Of a stretch of 64,000 nucleotides of DNA, positions 56,250 to 63,794 are shown piece by piece. Numbering within the stretch: the first letter of the stretch is position 1; every line of letters starts with the position of its first letter. The notes under the pieces are model-generated. The model was not told the origin of the DNA. It saw nothing but the letters and a program-made list of their open reading frames with translations, and ran no database searches. The DNA comes from Stomatohabitans albus (GTDB taxonomy: Bacteria > Actinomycetota > Nitriliruptoria > Euzebyales > Euzebyaceae), in NCBI RefSeq assembly GCF_036336025.1, contig NZ_JAYKKE010000001.1, positions 372,001 through 436,000 on the forward strand, read 5' to 3'. Made by a program: the position numbers and the translations under genes.

Positions 56250-56872
56250 GTTTACATACGCCTGCCGAAGGTGTTCAGGAGAGAAATAACTTTTGATCGG
56301 CACAAATTGGCGGCACCCATTCCCCCAAAGGTGGTGCGCACATTATCATCAGGTTGTGCTTGCTGCGTAACTGATTCAGCGGGGAGTTGCAAAGAACGGT
56401 CCTCTTTACAACTCCCCGACTGGTGTCTAGCGGGCGATACCGCCATGCAGATAGCGACCTATCTGTGCAACAGCATCAATCTGAGCTCATTGAGCGCGAT
56501 TCGATAGCCACATTGCCACCGAGAACAACAAGGGTACCCTCCGACGGGGCGGTTACCTACGTACATGAGGTGTAGATAGCTCCTTGCCGTCCAACATCAT
56601 AGGCGCTTGACCTGGGGATAGCCCCGCGCCCGTGGGATCGAACCGTTTTATCTTCGGTCGCGACATGGCGGGTACCGGTGGGTGCATACGCCTTGACCCC
56701 TGCCCAATGAGACAGACCACAGCAGGTATGGGCCAAGCACTAGCTAACTTTTGAGGAGCTAGCCGTATCTAGAGTAGCGGAAGATTGCCGATACTAAATC
56801 AAACTTTTTCCCCCTATTCAGCACGATTCCGCATGGACTCGTTGCTTCATATCAGAAAGGACAAACCAACGT
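56250..56872. other. Gene-free stretch before the tandem cassette locus
   Basis: No gene is supported. It contains the long imperfect inverted repeat at 56381-56417. From about 56770 the sequence becomes more AT-rich toward the first cassette gene, and AAAGGA about ten bases before ATG 56873 is its ribosome-binding site. A short plus-strand frame at 56238-56507 is not gene-like. Confidence 0.55.
56381..56417. repeat. 15-bp imperfect inverted repeat
   Basis: GGGGAGTTGCAAAGA (56381-56395) and TCTTTACAACTCCCC (56403-56417) pair with one mismatch around a 7-base loop. It could be a small RNA terminator, an insertion-element end or an operator; nothing adjacent decides. Confidence 0.55.
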
Positions 56873-57493
56873 ATGGTGTCGTTTAAACAGATGTTGAACA
56901 CCTTGTCCATCCCTGCAGCTATCGCCGGCTTTGCTATTCCACTTACTATTACCTATCTCGTATCGCTTTATTCCCAGGATGTAGGGCTTTACTACAGCGT
57001 TCCTGCTGTTGCGTCAGCTTCGTATAACCAGCCGACTGATGAGGAGCAGCCGATAATAGAGGCTGCTGGAACAATGACTGATGACCTCGTGTCTGTGGAG
57101 TATCCCCTCGGCCAAGCTGAAGTGGTCAAGACCGCAGCCATGGCAACGAACACCACTGATGATCATCAATGGGCGTTCTTAGGTAAGAAATTAAGTACTG
57201 AAGAGACGCTTGAGGCCATGCATGATCGCGTACAAAGCTCGGGTATCCCTGACCACGGTGGCCGTTTCTATATTCGTTGCTTCAATGATGCATCAGTAGG
57301 CGTTCAAGGAGCCATCTTTAACGGATTCTCATCATCAAGAGAAGAAACCATTGAATCAAATAAGTATCACCCTGACGTTGATGCAGTGATGGGCAATCCG
57401 TTTAAAGCACCGGCACTTGCAGATGAGTCAGATTATCAGTCTTGCTTGGGACTGAAGCAACGTTTTGATGAACAATACGGTAAGGATTTTTAG
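56873..57493 (+). CDS. Cassette 1 protein A: membrane-anchored exported protein
   Basis: The 206-residue protein has one membrane segment near the N-terminus (LSIPAAIAGFAIPLTITYLVSLY, about 11-33) and an acidic outside domain. The domain contains HQWAFLGKKLSTEETLEAM, then YIRCFND and DYQSCLGL; it has exactly two cysteines. The same layout recurs in its neighbours. The gene ends three bases before cassette 1 protein B. No family is recognised; anchor topology and the Cys pair suggest a surface protein stabilised by a disulfide. It is downstream of the CWB2-CAP gene and its terminator. Confidence 0.75.
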   Translation: MVSFKQMLNTLSIPAAIAGFAIPLTITYLVSLYSQDVGLYYSVPAVASASYNQPTDEEQPIIEAAGTMTDDLVSVEYPLGQAEVVKTAAMATNTTDDHQWAFLGKKLSTEETLEAMHDRVQSSGIPDHGGRFYIRCFNDASVGVQGAIFNGFSSSREETIESNKYHPDVDAVMGNPFKAPALADESDYQSCLGLKQRFDEQYGKDF

Positions 57494-57496
57494 ACC

Positions 57497-57934
57497 ATGA
57501 AGCGAATAGTATTCTCTTTTATCGCTGGTTCTGTAGTATGGATTGTTCTAGCAAGTTTGTATATTGCTGGTATTTCAATTTGGAATAGTACCATCAATAC
57601 GGCTGATCGAACCTGGCTTTTTAATGGTAAAGAGCTTACGAGCGCTGAAATGCGTTCAGTAGCTATGGAACTTGCAAAAGATGGTGACGCTAGACCATTA
57701 GCAAGCACTTGCCACAACCCGGAGGATAATCCAAATCACTATTCGGGAACACTTGTTGACGAGAGTCGTGGTCTGGTCCATTTATTTGCGTCCCAGCCTA
57801 ATCTCGAAGAAGTTCCTGAAACCACAGACCGCTTTCAAGATGCCTTAGCGTGCAATGCAGTCTTACCAAATAGCTTGAGTCCGATGGAGTACGTCTGGTT
57901 TACCGTATCTTCACCATTCGTACCAGTGCAATAA
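57497..57934 (+). CDS. Cassette 1 protein B: membrane-anchored exported protein
   Basis: The 145-residue protein begins MKRIVFSFIAGSVVWIVLASLYIAGISI (membrane anchor), then WNSTINTADRTWLFNGKELTSAEMRSVAMEL, TCHNP, GTLVDESRG and ALACNAVLP. It has exactly two cysteines. It is clearly homologous to the B protein at 58745: well over half of the first 59 residues are identical by eye. It starts three bases after protein A, so the pair is co-transcribed. Function unknown. Confidence 0.78.
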   Translation: MKRIVFSFIAGSVVWIVLASLYIAGISIWNSTINTADRTWLFNGKELTSAEMRSVAMELAKDGDARPLASTCHNPEDNPNHYSGTLVDESRGLVHLFASQPNLEEVPETTDRFQDALACNAVLPNSLSPMEYVWFTVSSPFVPVQ

Positions 57935-57946
57935 AGTCAAGGTAAA

Positions 57947-58000
57947 ACCACCAGTTCAGAGGCGTATAGACTTCGCTTTCCGGTACGCCTTCCTGGTGGT
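57947..58000 (+). terminator. Imperfect hairpin between the two cassettes
   Basis: ACCACCAG (57947-57954) and CTGGTGGT (57993-58000) pair perfectly; inside, GGCGTA / TACGCC can add a second stem. No U-run follows, so partial read-through into cassette 2 is possible. Confidence 0.4.
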
Positions 58001-58113
58001 ATCCCCCCTGGGGTTAACGAAAGACACCCCAAATTGCGCAAGACTCGTGTGTATCGTCCTTGCACTTGGCTGCCTCACGCATCGTCGGCGCCAACTCACC
58101 AAAGGAGAATGCC

Positions 58114-58743
58114 ATGCAGTCTGAATCAGCAAGACGCCGAGTCAGTCCTAGCCAAATCGGGATGGGACTACTCGGCTTTTTCTTTGTTCCGTTCCTATTT
58201 CTTTGTTATTTACTTACACCTTATATCATCCAAACTATATTATTCTTCACTGCTCAGCCTACGGTAACACACGACCCGGCTATCGCTATGCAGCTGGCAA
58301 ACAATCCAGATACACCAATTGAGGAATCTGTTCAAGAGGTAGAGCTTTTTTCTTACCAACAAGAAGAAAACCTTGAAACATATGCTGGTCGTTCATTTAA
58401 TATTAACCGTTCAAAATGGCTATATGAAGGTGAAATTCTCACAACAGAAATGTTGATGAATGAAATAGAACTAACAATTAAAGAAAACCATTCATTCGCA
58501 GAGAAAGGATTGGTACTTACTTGTTTTAATAGACATTCATTGAACGGAGTGCAAGCGGAAATAGCGCGTGACTCGTACGACGATCCCGGCACGGTGGGTA
58601 AGCCCAAACCGATCCCGGAGCCACAGCGTTCGATTCTTATGAGCACCATCGAAAAACCGAGCCTGCCAGAAGATACCGACTACGCGGCCTGTGCGGCACT
58701 CATCGATCAGATCAATGAGCTATATATCAAGAAGGATCACTAA
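58114..58743 (+). CDS. Cassette 2 protein A: membrane-anchored exported protein
   Basis: The 209-residue protein has a membrane segment (MGLLGFFFVPFLFLCYLLTPYIIQTILFF) and an outside domain with SKWLYEGEILTTEMLMNEI, LTCFNRHS and DYAACAALIDQI; excluding the Cys in the membrane segment, two cysteines remain. It matches cassette 1 protein A in length, topology and motif order, but sequence identity is low. The ATG at 58114 has AAAGGAG six bases upstream. The first two thirds are AT-rich, then the composition shifts abruptly to GC-rich near 58560, suggesting a recombination junction inside the gene. It ends one base before protein B. Confidence 0.75.
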   Translation: MQSESARRRVSPSQIGMGLLGFFFVPFLFLCYLLTPYIIQTILFFTAQPTVTHDPAIAMQLANNPDTPIEESVQEVELFSYQQEENLETYAGRSFNINRSKWLYEGEILTTEMLMNEIELTIKENHSFAEKGLVLTCFNRHSLNGVQAEIARDSYDDPGTVGKPKPIPEPQRSILMSTIEKPSLPEDTDYAACAALIDQINELYIKKDH

Positions 58744-58744
58744 G

Positions 58745-59212
58745 ATGAAACGGCTTCTGTTCCCTTTTCTCACCGGTATTGGCGTTTGGTTTGCCCTTCT
58801 TGCCTTGTGGGTTGGTGGCCTTGCCATTTGGAATAGCACCCTGAACACTGCCGATCGTACATGGAGCTTTGCTGATAAAGAGTTGACGAGTGCTCAAATG
58901 CGGCAACTGAGTTTAGAACTTGAACAAGATAGTGACCGTGAACTGTACGCCCTATGTCTTAACCCCAAAAGCAATAAGCACGGCCTATCGGGCCGATTAC
59001 AAGACCGTTCGCGCGGGAGCACGGTAAATGCAGCACCCGACTACGCCGATTACACCGATGTACCGGCCGTATCTTCATGGGAATCATTTGCTGATGAGCT
59101 TGCTTGCCATGCGGTGTTTCCTCATCACAGCTTCGATGAATTCATCTACCTCACGGTGTTTAGCCCCATAGCCTCATTGGTGATGTGGATGTTGTTCATG
59201 ATGACCGGCTGA
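58745..59212 (+). CDS. Cassette 2 protein B: membrane-anchored exported protein
   Basis: The 155-residue protein begins MKRLLFPFLTGIGVWFALLALWVGGLAI and continues WNSTLNTADRTWSFADKELTSAQMRQLSLEL, LCLNP, GRLQDRSRG and ELACHAVFP, two cysteines in all. It is the close paralogue of cassette 1 protein B, with a second hydrophobic segment at the C-terminus (SPIASLVMWMLFMMTG) that the other lacks. AAGGA inside the end of protein A serves as its ribosome-binding site; the spacing (TAAGATG) implies coupling. It is more GC-rich than cassette 1 protein B. Confidence 0.78.
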   Translation: MKRLLFPFLTGIGVWFALLALWVGGLAIWNSTLNTADRTWSFADKELTSAQMRQLSLELEQDSDRELYALCLNPKSNKHGLSGRLQDRSRGSTVNAAPDYADYTDVPAVSSWESFADELACHAVFPHHSFDEFIYLTVFSPIASLVMWMLFMMTG

Positions 59213-59314
59213 TGCCGTATTACCTGGTTGCCTTGCGAAGGATAATCCGCTACCCAAAGACATCGTGACTGCACACAGGGGGCTGCTCCATTTATCTCGT
59301 AGGTGATGGACACA

Positions 59315-59341
59315 GAACCCTGCCCGGCTAGGGCAGGGTTC
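59315..59341. terminator. Hairpin between cassette 2 and the CWB2 gene
   Basis: GAACCCTGCCC / GGGCAGGGTTC form an 11-bp perfect stem with a 5-base loop between convergent genes. It could act in both directions; neither side has a long U-run. Confidence 0.6.
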
Positions 59342-59349
59342 GTACCTGT

Positions 59350-61218
59350 TTACAGGGATTCAATAGCTTCACGACCACCAAAAATGATGTGGGTTGCGGC
59401 TGGGCTGGCATTGACCCAATCGCGCTGGCTTTGTGACAGTTCACGTTCCACCAGGAGAATCGGACCGTCACTGAGGTAGGTACCCGCCACCATGGCGTCA
59501 ACGGGGGTACGACCGGTTGCAAAGCCGATGCGCGTTGGCTTGGGATAGAAGGCATTGGCTACTGCCAAGCTCAAGGCTGGCCCATCGGTCTCACCGATAG
59601 CACGTCCGACGTTCGGGTGTGCCTTGCTTGCGTTCCCGATGGTGGTGGTGAGCTCAACCTTGTGCGCTGCTAGCCAGGCCTTGGTTTCTGGGGCGGCTTG
59701 GTCACCATTGCTTAACAAGATGGCTTGTTTCGTCGCAATTGCAGGCGGTGCGGCCACGATGGGCGCCTCCCAACGTTGGCCGTCGGCAATCATGACGTGG
59801 TCCCGCTTGTGCTCGCTAACTAATTGATCAGCTACTTTCGTGGCGGTGTCGGCGCGGTTGACCCCTGCCAAGCGGTCTTGACGGGTTGCAACCCCACCGA
59901 GGGCTTTGGCGACCTTGGCCGATATTGCGGCTTCACCACCGAGCACGGTTACATGGGTGTCTGGTCGAATGACCGTTGCCAGCTCATTGGCCAGTTTGGG
60001 GTCAATGTCGTCCTTCCATGTCACGTAGATAGGGGCGTGTTCAGCAGCGGCCAGTGGGGCAGCGGCAACGGCATCAGCAGGGTTATCCGCACTGGCGATA
60101 AACACCCGTTTTGGTGTGGCCTTCACAAGATCGCGGTTAACGGCAATCGCGGTTTCAATCCGGTTTGAACCTGCCAAGCGGACGGGATTGGTGGCGTCTG
60201 GTGTTGGACTTGCCGTCGGTGCAGGGGTTGGCTCAGTGGCATTAGGTGACGTGGTCGGGGCTGGTGTAGGCGCAACCGGGCCAGGGACAACAGGGCCAGG
60301 GACAACAGGGGGTGTCTGGGGTGTCTCAGCGGGCACGAAATTGGGGGTATGTACGACCGCATCATAGGCTTCAATCATCCACCGCAGTTTCTTGTCTTTG
60401 GGGATGTCAATATCGAGACGACCGCGTCCTTCATATAAATCTGCCTTACCTTCGGCGTTGGTTGTGCGCGTTTCTCGGTGAAGGACCTTCAGCGTGTCCA
60501 CATCTAATAGTGAGAACGTAACCAGCTCGTTAGGGGCAGGCTTGCCATTCAGTTCGCGGACCACAACCTCCACGTTGCCCATGGTGCCTGCTGGCGTGTA
60601 CTGGCCGCGGGGGTCGGTTCGAGCCACAAGGGTGCCGTCCAAGGTGCAATGCCACGCTGTTTTGCATTCTTCTGGCAGTGGACGTGGCGGTGTTGGATCT
60701 GGAACAAGCGGGTCAGGCCGTACGGGGGCTTTACCTGGGAACGCAATGGTCATCAGGTCTGAATCAAGGGCGTATACCACCCAGCGGTAGGTCGTGTGTT
60801 CATCAGGTTTGAGATTGATACCGCCGGTTCCGTGGTAGGCATCAATGTGCCCAGCGTCGTCGGTTTGGCCGGTATAGGTCCACACTGGTTCGCGTGTTGC
60901 ATCATTACGAAGGACAAACCGAACTTCCTGTTTCGCACGGGAACGGCCTTGGTCATCAACAACGTAAATATGAACATTCGTGAATGTTGATGATGGGGTA
61001 ACAAATGTGGGGCCGTCCGGCAGGAGTTGCACCGTTTCATCATCATTGCAATAGCCCATGGGAGGGCACTTCACGTCTGAAACTGGCGGTTGCGGGGTGT
61101 TGGGCGCAGTCCCCGGTGGTACTGGTGGAAGTGGCGCATGGGTGTGCGCGAGTGCCGGCGCAGCGGCCATCCCAAGGGAGAGGGAGAGCGCAAGCACTGG
61201 TGATGCAAATTTAAACAT
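59350..61218 (-). CDS. Exported CWB2-repeat protein with two Ig-like modules
   Basis: The 622-residue protein has a signal peptide (MFKFASPVLALSLSLGMAAAPALA). Two similar beta modules follow at about 50-160 and 185-300; each opens with a CxxxxxC-type pair (CPPMGYC, CKTAWHC) and holds VEVVVRELNG/VHIYVVDDQG, then TGQTDDAGHIDAY/TRTTNAEGKADLY and YRWVVYAL/LRWMIEAY, so the region is an internal duplication. A Pro/Thr/Ala linker (about 305-345) leads to CWB2 repeats (RLAGSNRIETAIAVN ... RVFIASADNPADAVAA ... VTVLGGEAAIS ... RLAGVNRADTATKVA ... HIIFGGREAI). AGGAGG precedes the ATG. It is convergent with the tandem cassettes. Confidence 0.9.
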   Translation of the reverse strand: MFKFASPVLALSLSLGMAAAPALAHTHAPLPPVPPGTAPNTPQPPVSDVKCPPMGYCNDDETVQLLPDGPTFVTPSSTFTNVHIYVVDDQGRSRAKQEVRFVLRNDATREPVWTYTGQTDDAGHIDAYHGTGGINLKPDEHTTYRWVVYALDSDLMTIAFPGKAPVRPDPLVPDPTPPRPLPEECKTAWHCTLDGTLVARTDPRGQYTPAGTMGNVEVVVRELNGKPAPNELVTFSLLDVDTLKVLHRETRTTNAEGKADLYEGRGRLDIDIPKDKKLRWMIEAYDAVVHTPNFVPAETPQTPPVVPGPVVPGPVAPTPAPTTSPNATEPTPAPTASPTPDATNPVRLAGSNRIETAIAVNRDLVKATPKRVFIASADNPADAVAAAPLAAAEHAPIYVTWKDDIDPKLANELATVIRPDTHVTVLGGEAAISAKVAKALGGVATRQDRLAGVNRADTATKVADQLVSEHKRDHVMIADGQRWEAPIVAAPPAIATKQAILLSNGDQAAPETKAWLAAHKVELTTTIGNASKAHPNVGRAIGETDGPALSLAVANAFYPKPTRIGFATGRTPVDAMVAGTYLSDGPILLVERELSQSQRDWVNASPAATHIIFGGREAIESL

Positions 61219-61374
61219 GTGTCCTCCTTTTTTGATTGAAAAAGAAGGCTTACACGGGGTAATAAAAAGTTCACGGTTATGCGTTGAATCATATGATTCA
61301 TCACGCTCCGTGAACTTTATATGATACGTAACGGCACCTACTTGTAACTGTTCACACGTAAGTGCCAGGTTGTG

Positions 61375-62826
61375 TTATGCATGAGTTTTTAACAAGACCG
61401 TTTTTGATCGGCTGTTCTGATGGGCTCCGGGTCCTGTTCCAGTCCCCTCGTGGCGATGCGGCTTCCCACCCCCATGCTTGCTCTTGGCTTTGTGCGCTTT
61501 TGACTGGGTTTTATTGGATTTATGGAATCCACCGTTGCGTTTTCCGCCTTGCCCTTTACTCCGTTTTTGTCCACGGCCACCGCCACCAGACGGCTTGCTG
61601 GGGATTACATCTTGAACCATTCGTTCAGCAATACTGCGATCTAAGAACTCACGTCCACCAGGGGCAAGATCAAAAAGCAGATCCGACTCGGGGGTGGCAT
61701 TAGCCCATTCAGCATGTACCCCGGCTTTACCCATCAGGCTCTTCACATCTTTAACTTGGTCTTTGCGCACAATCGTGACCACAACGCCGCTATTCCCTGC
61801 GCGGGCGGTGCGGCCAGAACGATGCACATAGGCCTTGTGCTCAGCGGGTGGGTCAGCGTGGATAACGATTTCCACATCATCGACGTGGATCCCACGAGCT
61901 GCAATATCGGTAGCAACAAGGGTCGACACCTTGCCGTCGTGGAAGGCATTGAGGTTTCGCATTCGTGCATTCTGCGAGAGATTGCCGTGCAACTCTAAGG
62001 CCGGTACGCCCATCTTGGTGAGTTTTCGGCTTAGGTTACGGGCACCATGCTTGGTGCGGGCAAAAACGATGGCGCGGCTTGGCGCAGCACAAAGGTCAGC
62101 AATAACGCCAGGCTTATCCTCATGTGATACCCGGAGGGCATGGTGCGCCATTTGTAGGTGGGCGGCTTCGGTGTCTTCAGGGCTATCAGCCTCATGGGTA
62201 ACCGGATTCGTAAGGAATCTATTTACAAGGGTTTTCACTTGTTTGTCCAAGGTGGCGCTAAACAGCAGGTGCTGGGCATCACGTGGAACCTGATTCAAGA
62301 TTTTCGTGACGATAGGCAAGAATCCCATGTCTGCCATCTGGTCAGCTTCGTCGATAACAACCGTTTCAATCTGTGACAGGTCAATTTCGCCTTGGCGCAT
62401 AAGGTCTTCTAAGCGACCTGGTGTAGCGATGGCAATATCAAGGCCACGATTGACGGCCCGTACCTGCGGGCCTTGTCCAACACCACCAAAAATAGTGAAG
62501 CTCGTAAACTTGGCGATCTTCTTTAATGGCTGCAGTGATTCTTCAATTTGCGATACGAGCTCGCGAGTTGGGGCCAGAATCAGTGCACGGGGACTCCCCG
62601 GAGCCGGACGGTACCGGTCCGTGATGATATGCGTGATGATGGGCAACAAGAAGGCGTAGGTTTTACCCGAACCGGTGCGTCCACGGCCAAGAACGTCGCG
62701 TCCTGAAATCGAATCAGGAAGGGTTGCTTCTTGGATGGGGGTCGGTGTAGTGATGCCGAGTAATTCAAGGGCATCAGCAATGGAACTGGGCACACCAAGC
62801 CCAGCAAAGGTATGTAATTCAGACAC
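61375..62826 (-). CDS. DEAD-box RNA helicase
   Basis: The 483-residue protein has helicase motifs: Q-motif region GITTPTPIQEATLP, Walker A GRTGSGKT (49-56), APTREL, ATPGRLEDL, DEAD (159-162), SAT (190-192), then LVATDIAARGIHVDDV and HRSGRTARAG. A basic Gly/Lys/Arg/His-rich C-terminal tail (about 400-483) probably binds RNA. Likely roles are ribosome assembly or cold adaptation, by family analogy. The GTG at 62826 lies five bases behind GGAGA and is preferred to the TTG at 62850. Confidence 0.93.
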   Translation of the reverse strand: MSELHTFAGLGVPSSIADALELLGITTPTPIQEATLPDSISGRDVLGRGRTGSGKTYAFLLPIITHIITDRYRPAPGSPRALILAPTRELVSQIEESLQPLKKIAKFTSFTIFGGVGQGPQVRAVNRGLDIAIATPGRLEDLMRQGEIDLSQIETVVIDEADQMADMGFLPIVTKILNQVPRDAQHLLFSATLDKQVKTLVNRFLTNPVTHEADSPEDTEAAHLQMAHHALRVSHEDKPGVIADLCAAPSRAIVFARTKHGARNLSRKLTKMGVPALELHGNLSQNARMRNLNAFHDGKVSTLVATDIAARGIHVDDVEIVIHADPPAEHKAYVHRSGRTARAGNSGVVVTIVRKDQVKDVKSLMGKAGVHAEWANATPESDLLFDLAPGGREFLDRSIAERMVQDVIPSKPSGGGGRGQKRSKGQGGKRNGGFHKSNKTQSKAHKAKSKHGGGKPHRHEGTGTGPGAHQNSRSKTVLLKTHA

Positions 62827-62960
62827 AAGGTCTCCAAATGACCTGCGCAAGAATATTGAGGCCCAGGGCAGATCTTAAACTGGGCAGAACGCACCACCTT
62901 ACTCGTTTGGGCGCGTTTGCACAGCGCTAGCTTGCGCTCACTGTGATGAATGCCTCTTGG

Positions 62961-63794
62961 CTATCCAATTTTTATGGTGGCTTCTTCCAGGTAGTTTCGG
63001 GTGTCTAGCCGGCCTTTGTGATGATCAATGAGGTTGGCCACATCTGCTCGGTTGGGGTTCCAACCATCAAGCCAGTTATTCGCAAAGACTTCATTAATCG
63101 TGAACTTGAAGTCCAAGCTGGTGCCCTCATAGAGCGATAACCACGGCGCAACCACATCAAAGGCAGCGTAGTGATCCGGTTTCCTTGGGGTGTACCCACT
63201 TGGGTTGGTACTGGACACAGGAACGGCGATTTGTTGCATGACCGGAATGAATGGTGTCGGGTCAACCGGATCGCCTGGCGTTGTTGGCAATGTGGCTTCA
63301 AGGGCGTCATGCCATGTTTCACGTTCTATACGAGCAAAGAGCAGATTAAAGTTTGAAAGGACGGCCACTTTACGTAAGAAGATACGGGCGACTTGGCCAG
63401 TGTGGAGTGTAAAGGGCTGCGCATAGTGAATGTGGGCATACACCTCGGCGGCACGTGCGGTGAAATCCGCATGGTTCAAGTGTTTCCAAGAGGTTGTTGC
63501 GGTGATGTCGATAGCGGTTTGAAGTGCCTGTTCAATCGTGTCATCTTCAGGGTCTGCATAGGGTATGCCCGAAGGGCTCAGCAGCGTCGTTGTACGGCGC
63601 TCACCGCCCCATTGGAATACTGGTGCCAAGATGAAGGTATGAATTGATTGGAACACATCAGTATTCCAATCTTGTTGGCCCAGCATTTGGTCGCGCATGA
63701 TCTGGAAATAGCGGAGGGCGATTAAGGCATGCCGTACTTGAACTTCAATCTCTGGTTCAAACAGGGGTTGCGGTTTTGGTGTTGTCTCACTCAT
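62961..63794 (-). CDS. Fic-fold protein with a degenerate active site
   Basis: The 277-residue protein has the Fic-domain layout: FQSIHTFILAPVFQWGGERRT (about 48-68), then NHADFTARAAEVYAHIHYAQPFTLHTGQVARIFLRKVA. The catalytic motif of Fic AMP-transferases, HPFxxGNGRxxR, is here QPFTLHTGQVAR (126-137): His, the acidic residue, Asn and the first Arg are all replaced. It is therefore unlikely to transfer AMP by the usual mechanism. The frame is intact, so the protein may have another function. The ATG at 63794 is chosen (AAGGA 11 bases upstream); 63839 is less supported. It lies beside the helicase gene. Confidence 0.6.
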   Translation of the reverse strand: MSETTPKPQPLFEPEIEVQVRHALIALRYFQIMRDQMLGQQDWNTDVFQSIHTFILAPVFQWGGERRTTTLLSPSGIPYADPEDDTIEQALQTAIDITATTSWKHLNHADFTARAAEVYAHIHYAQPFTLHTGQVARIFLRKVAVLSNFNLLFARIERETWHDALEATLPTTPGDPVDPTPFIPVMQQIAVPVSSTNPSGYTPRKPDHYAAFDVVAPWLSLYEGTSLDFKFTINEVFANNWLDGWNPNRADVANLIDHHKGRLDTRNYLEEATIKIG

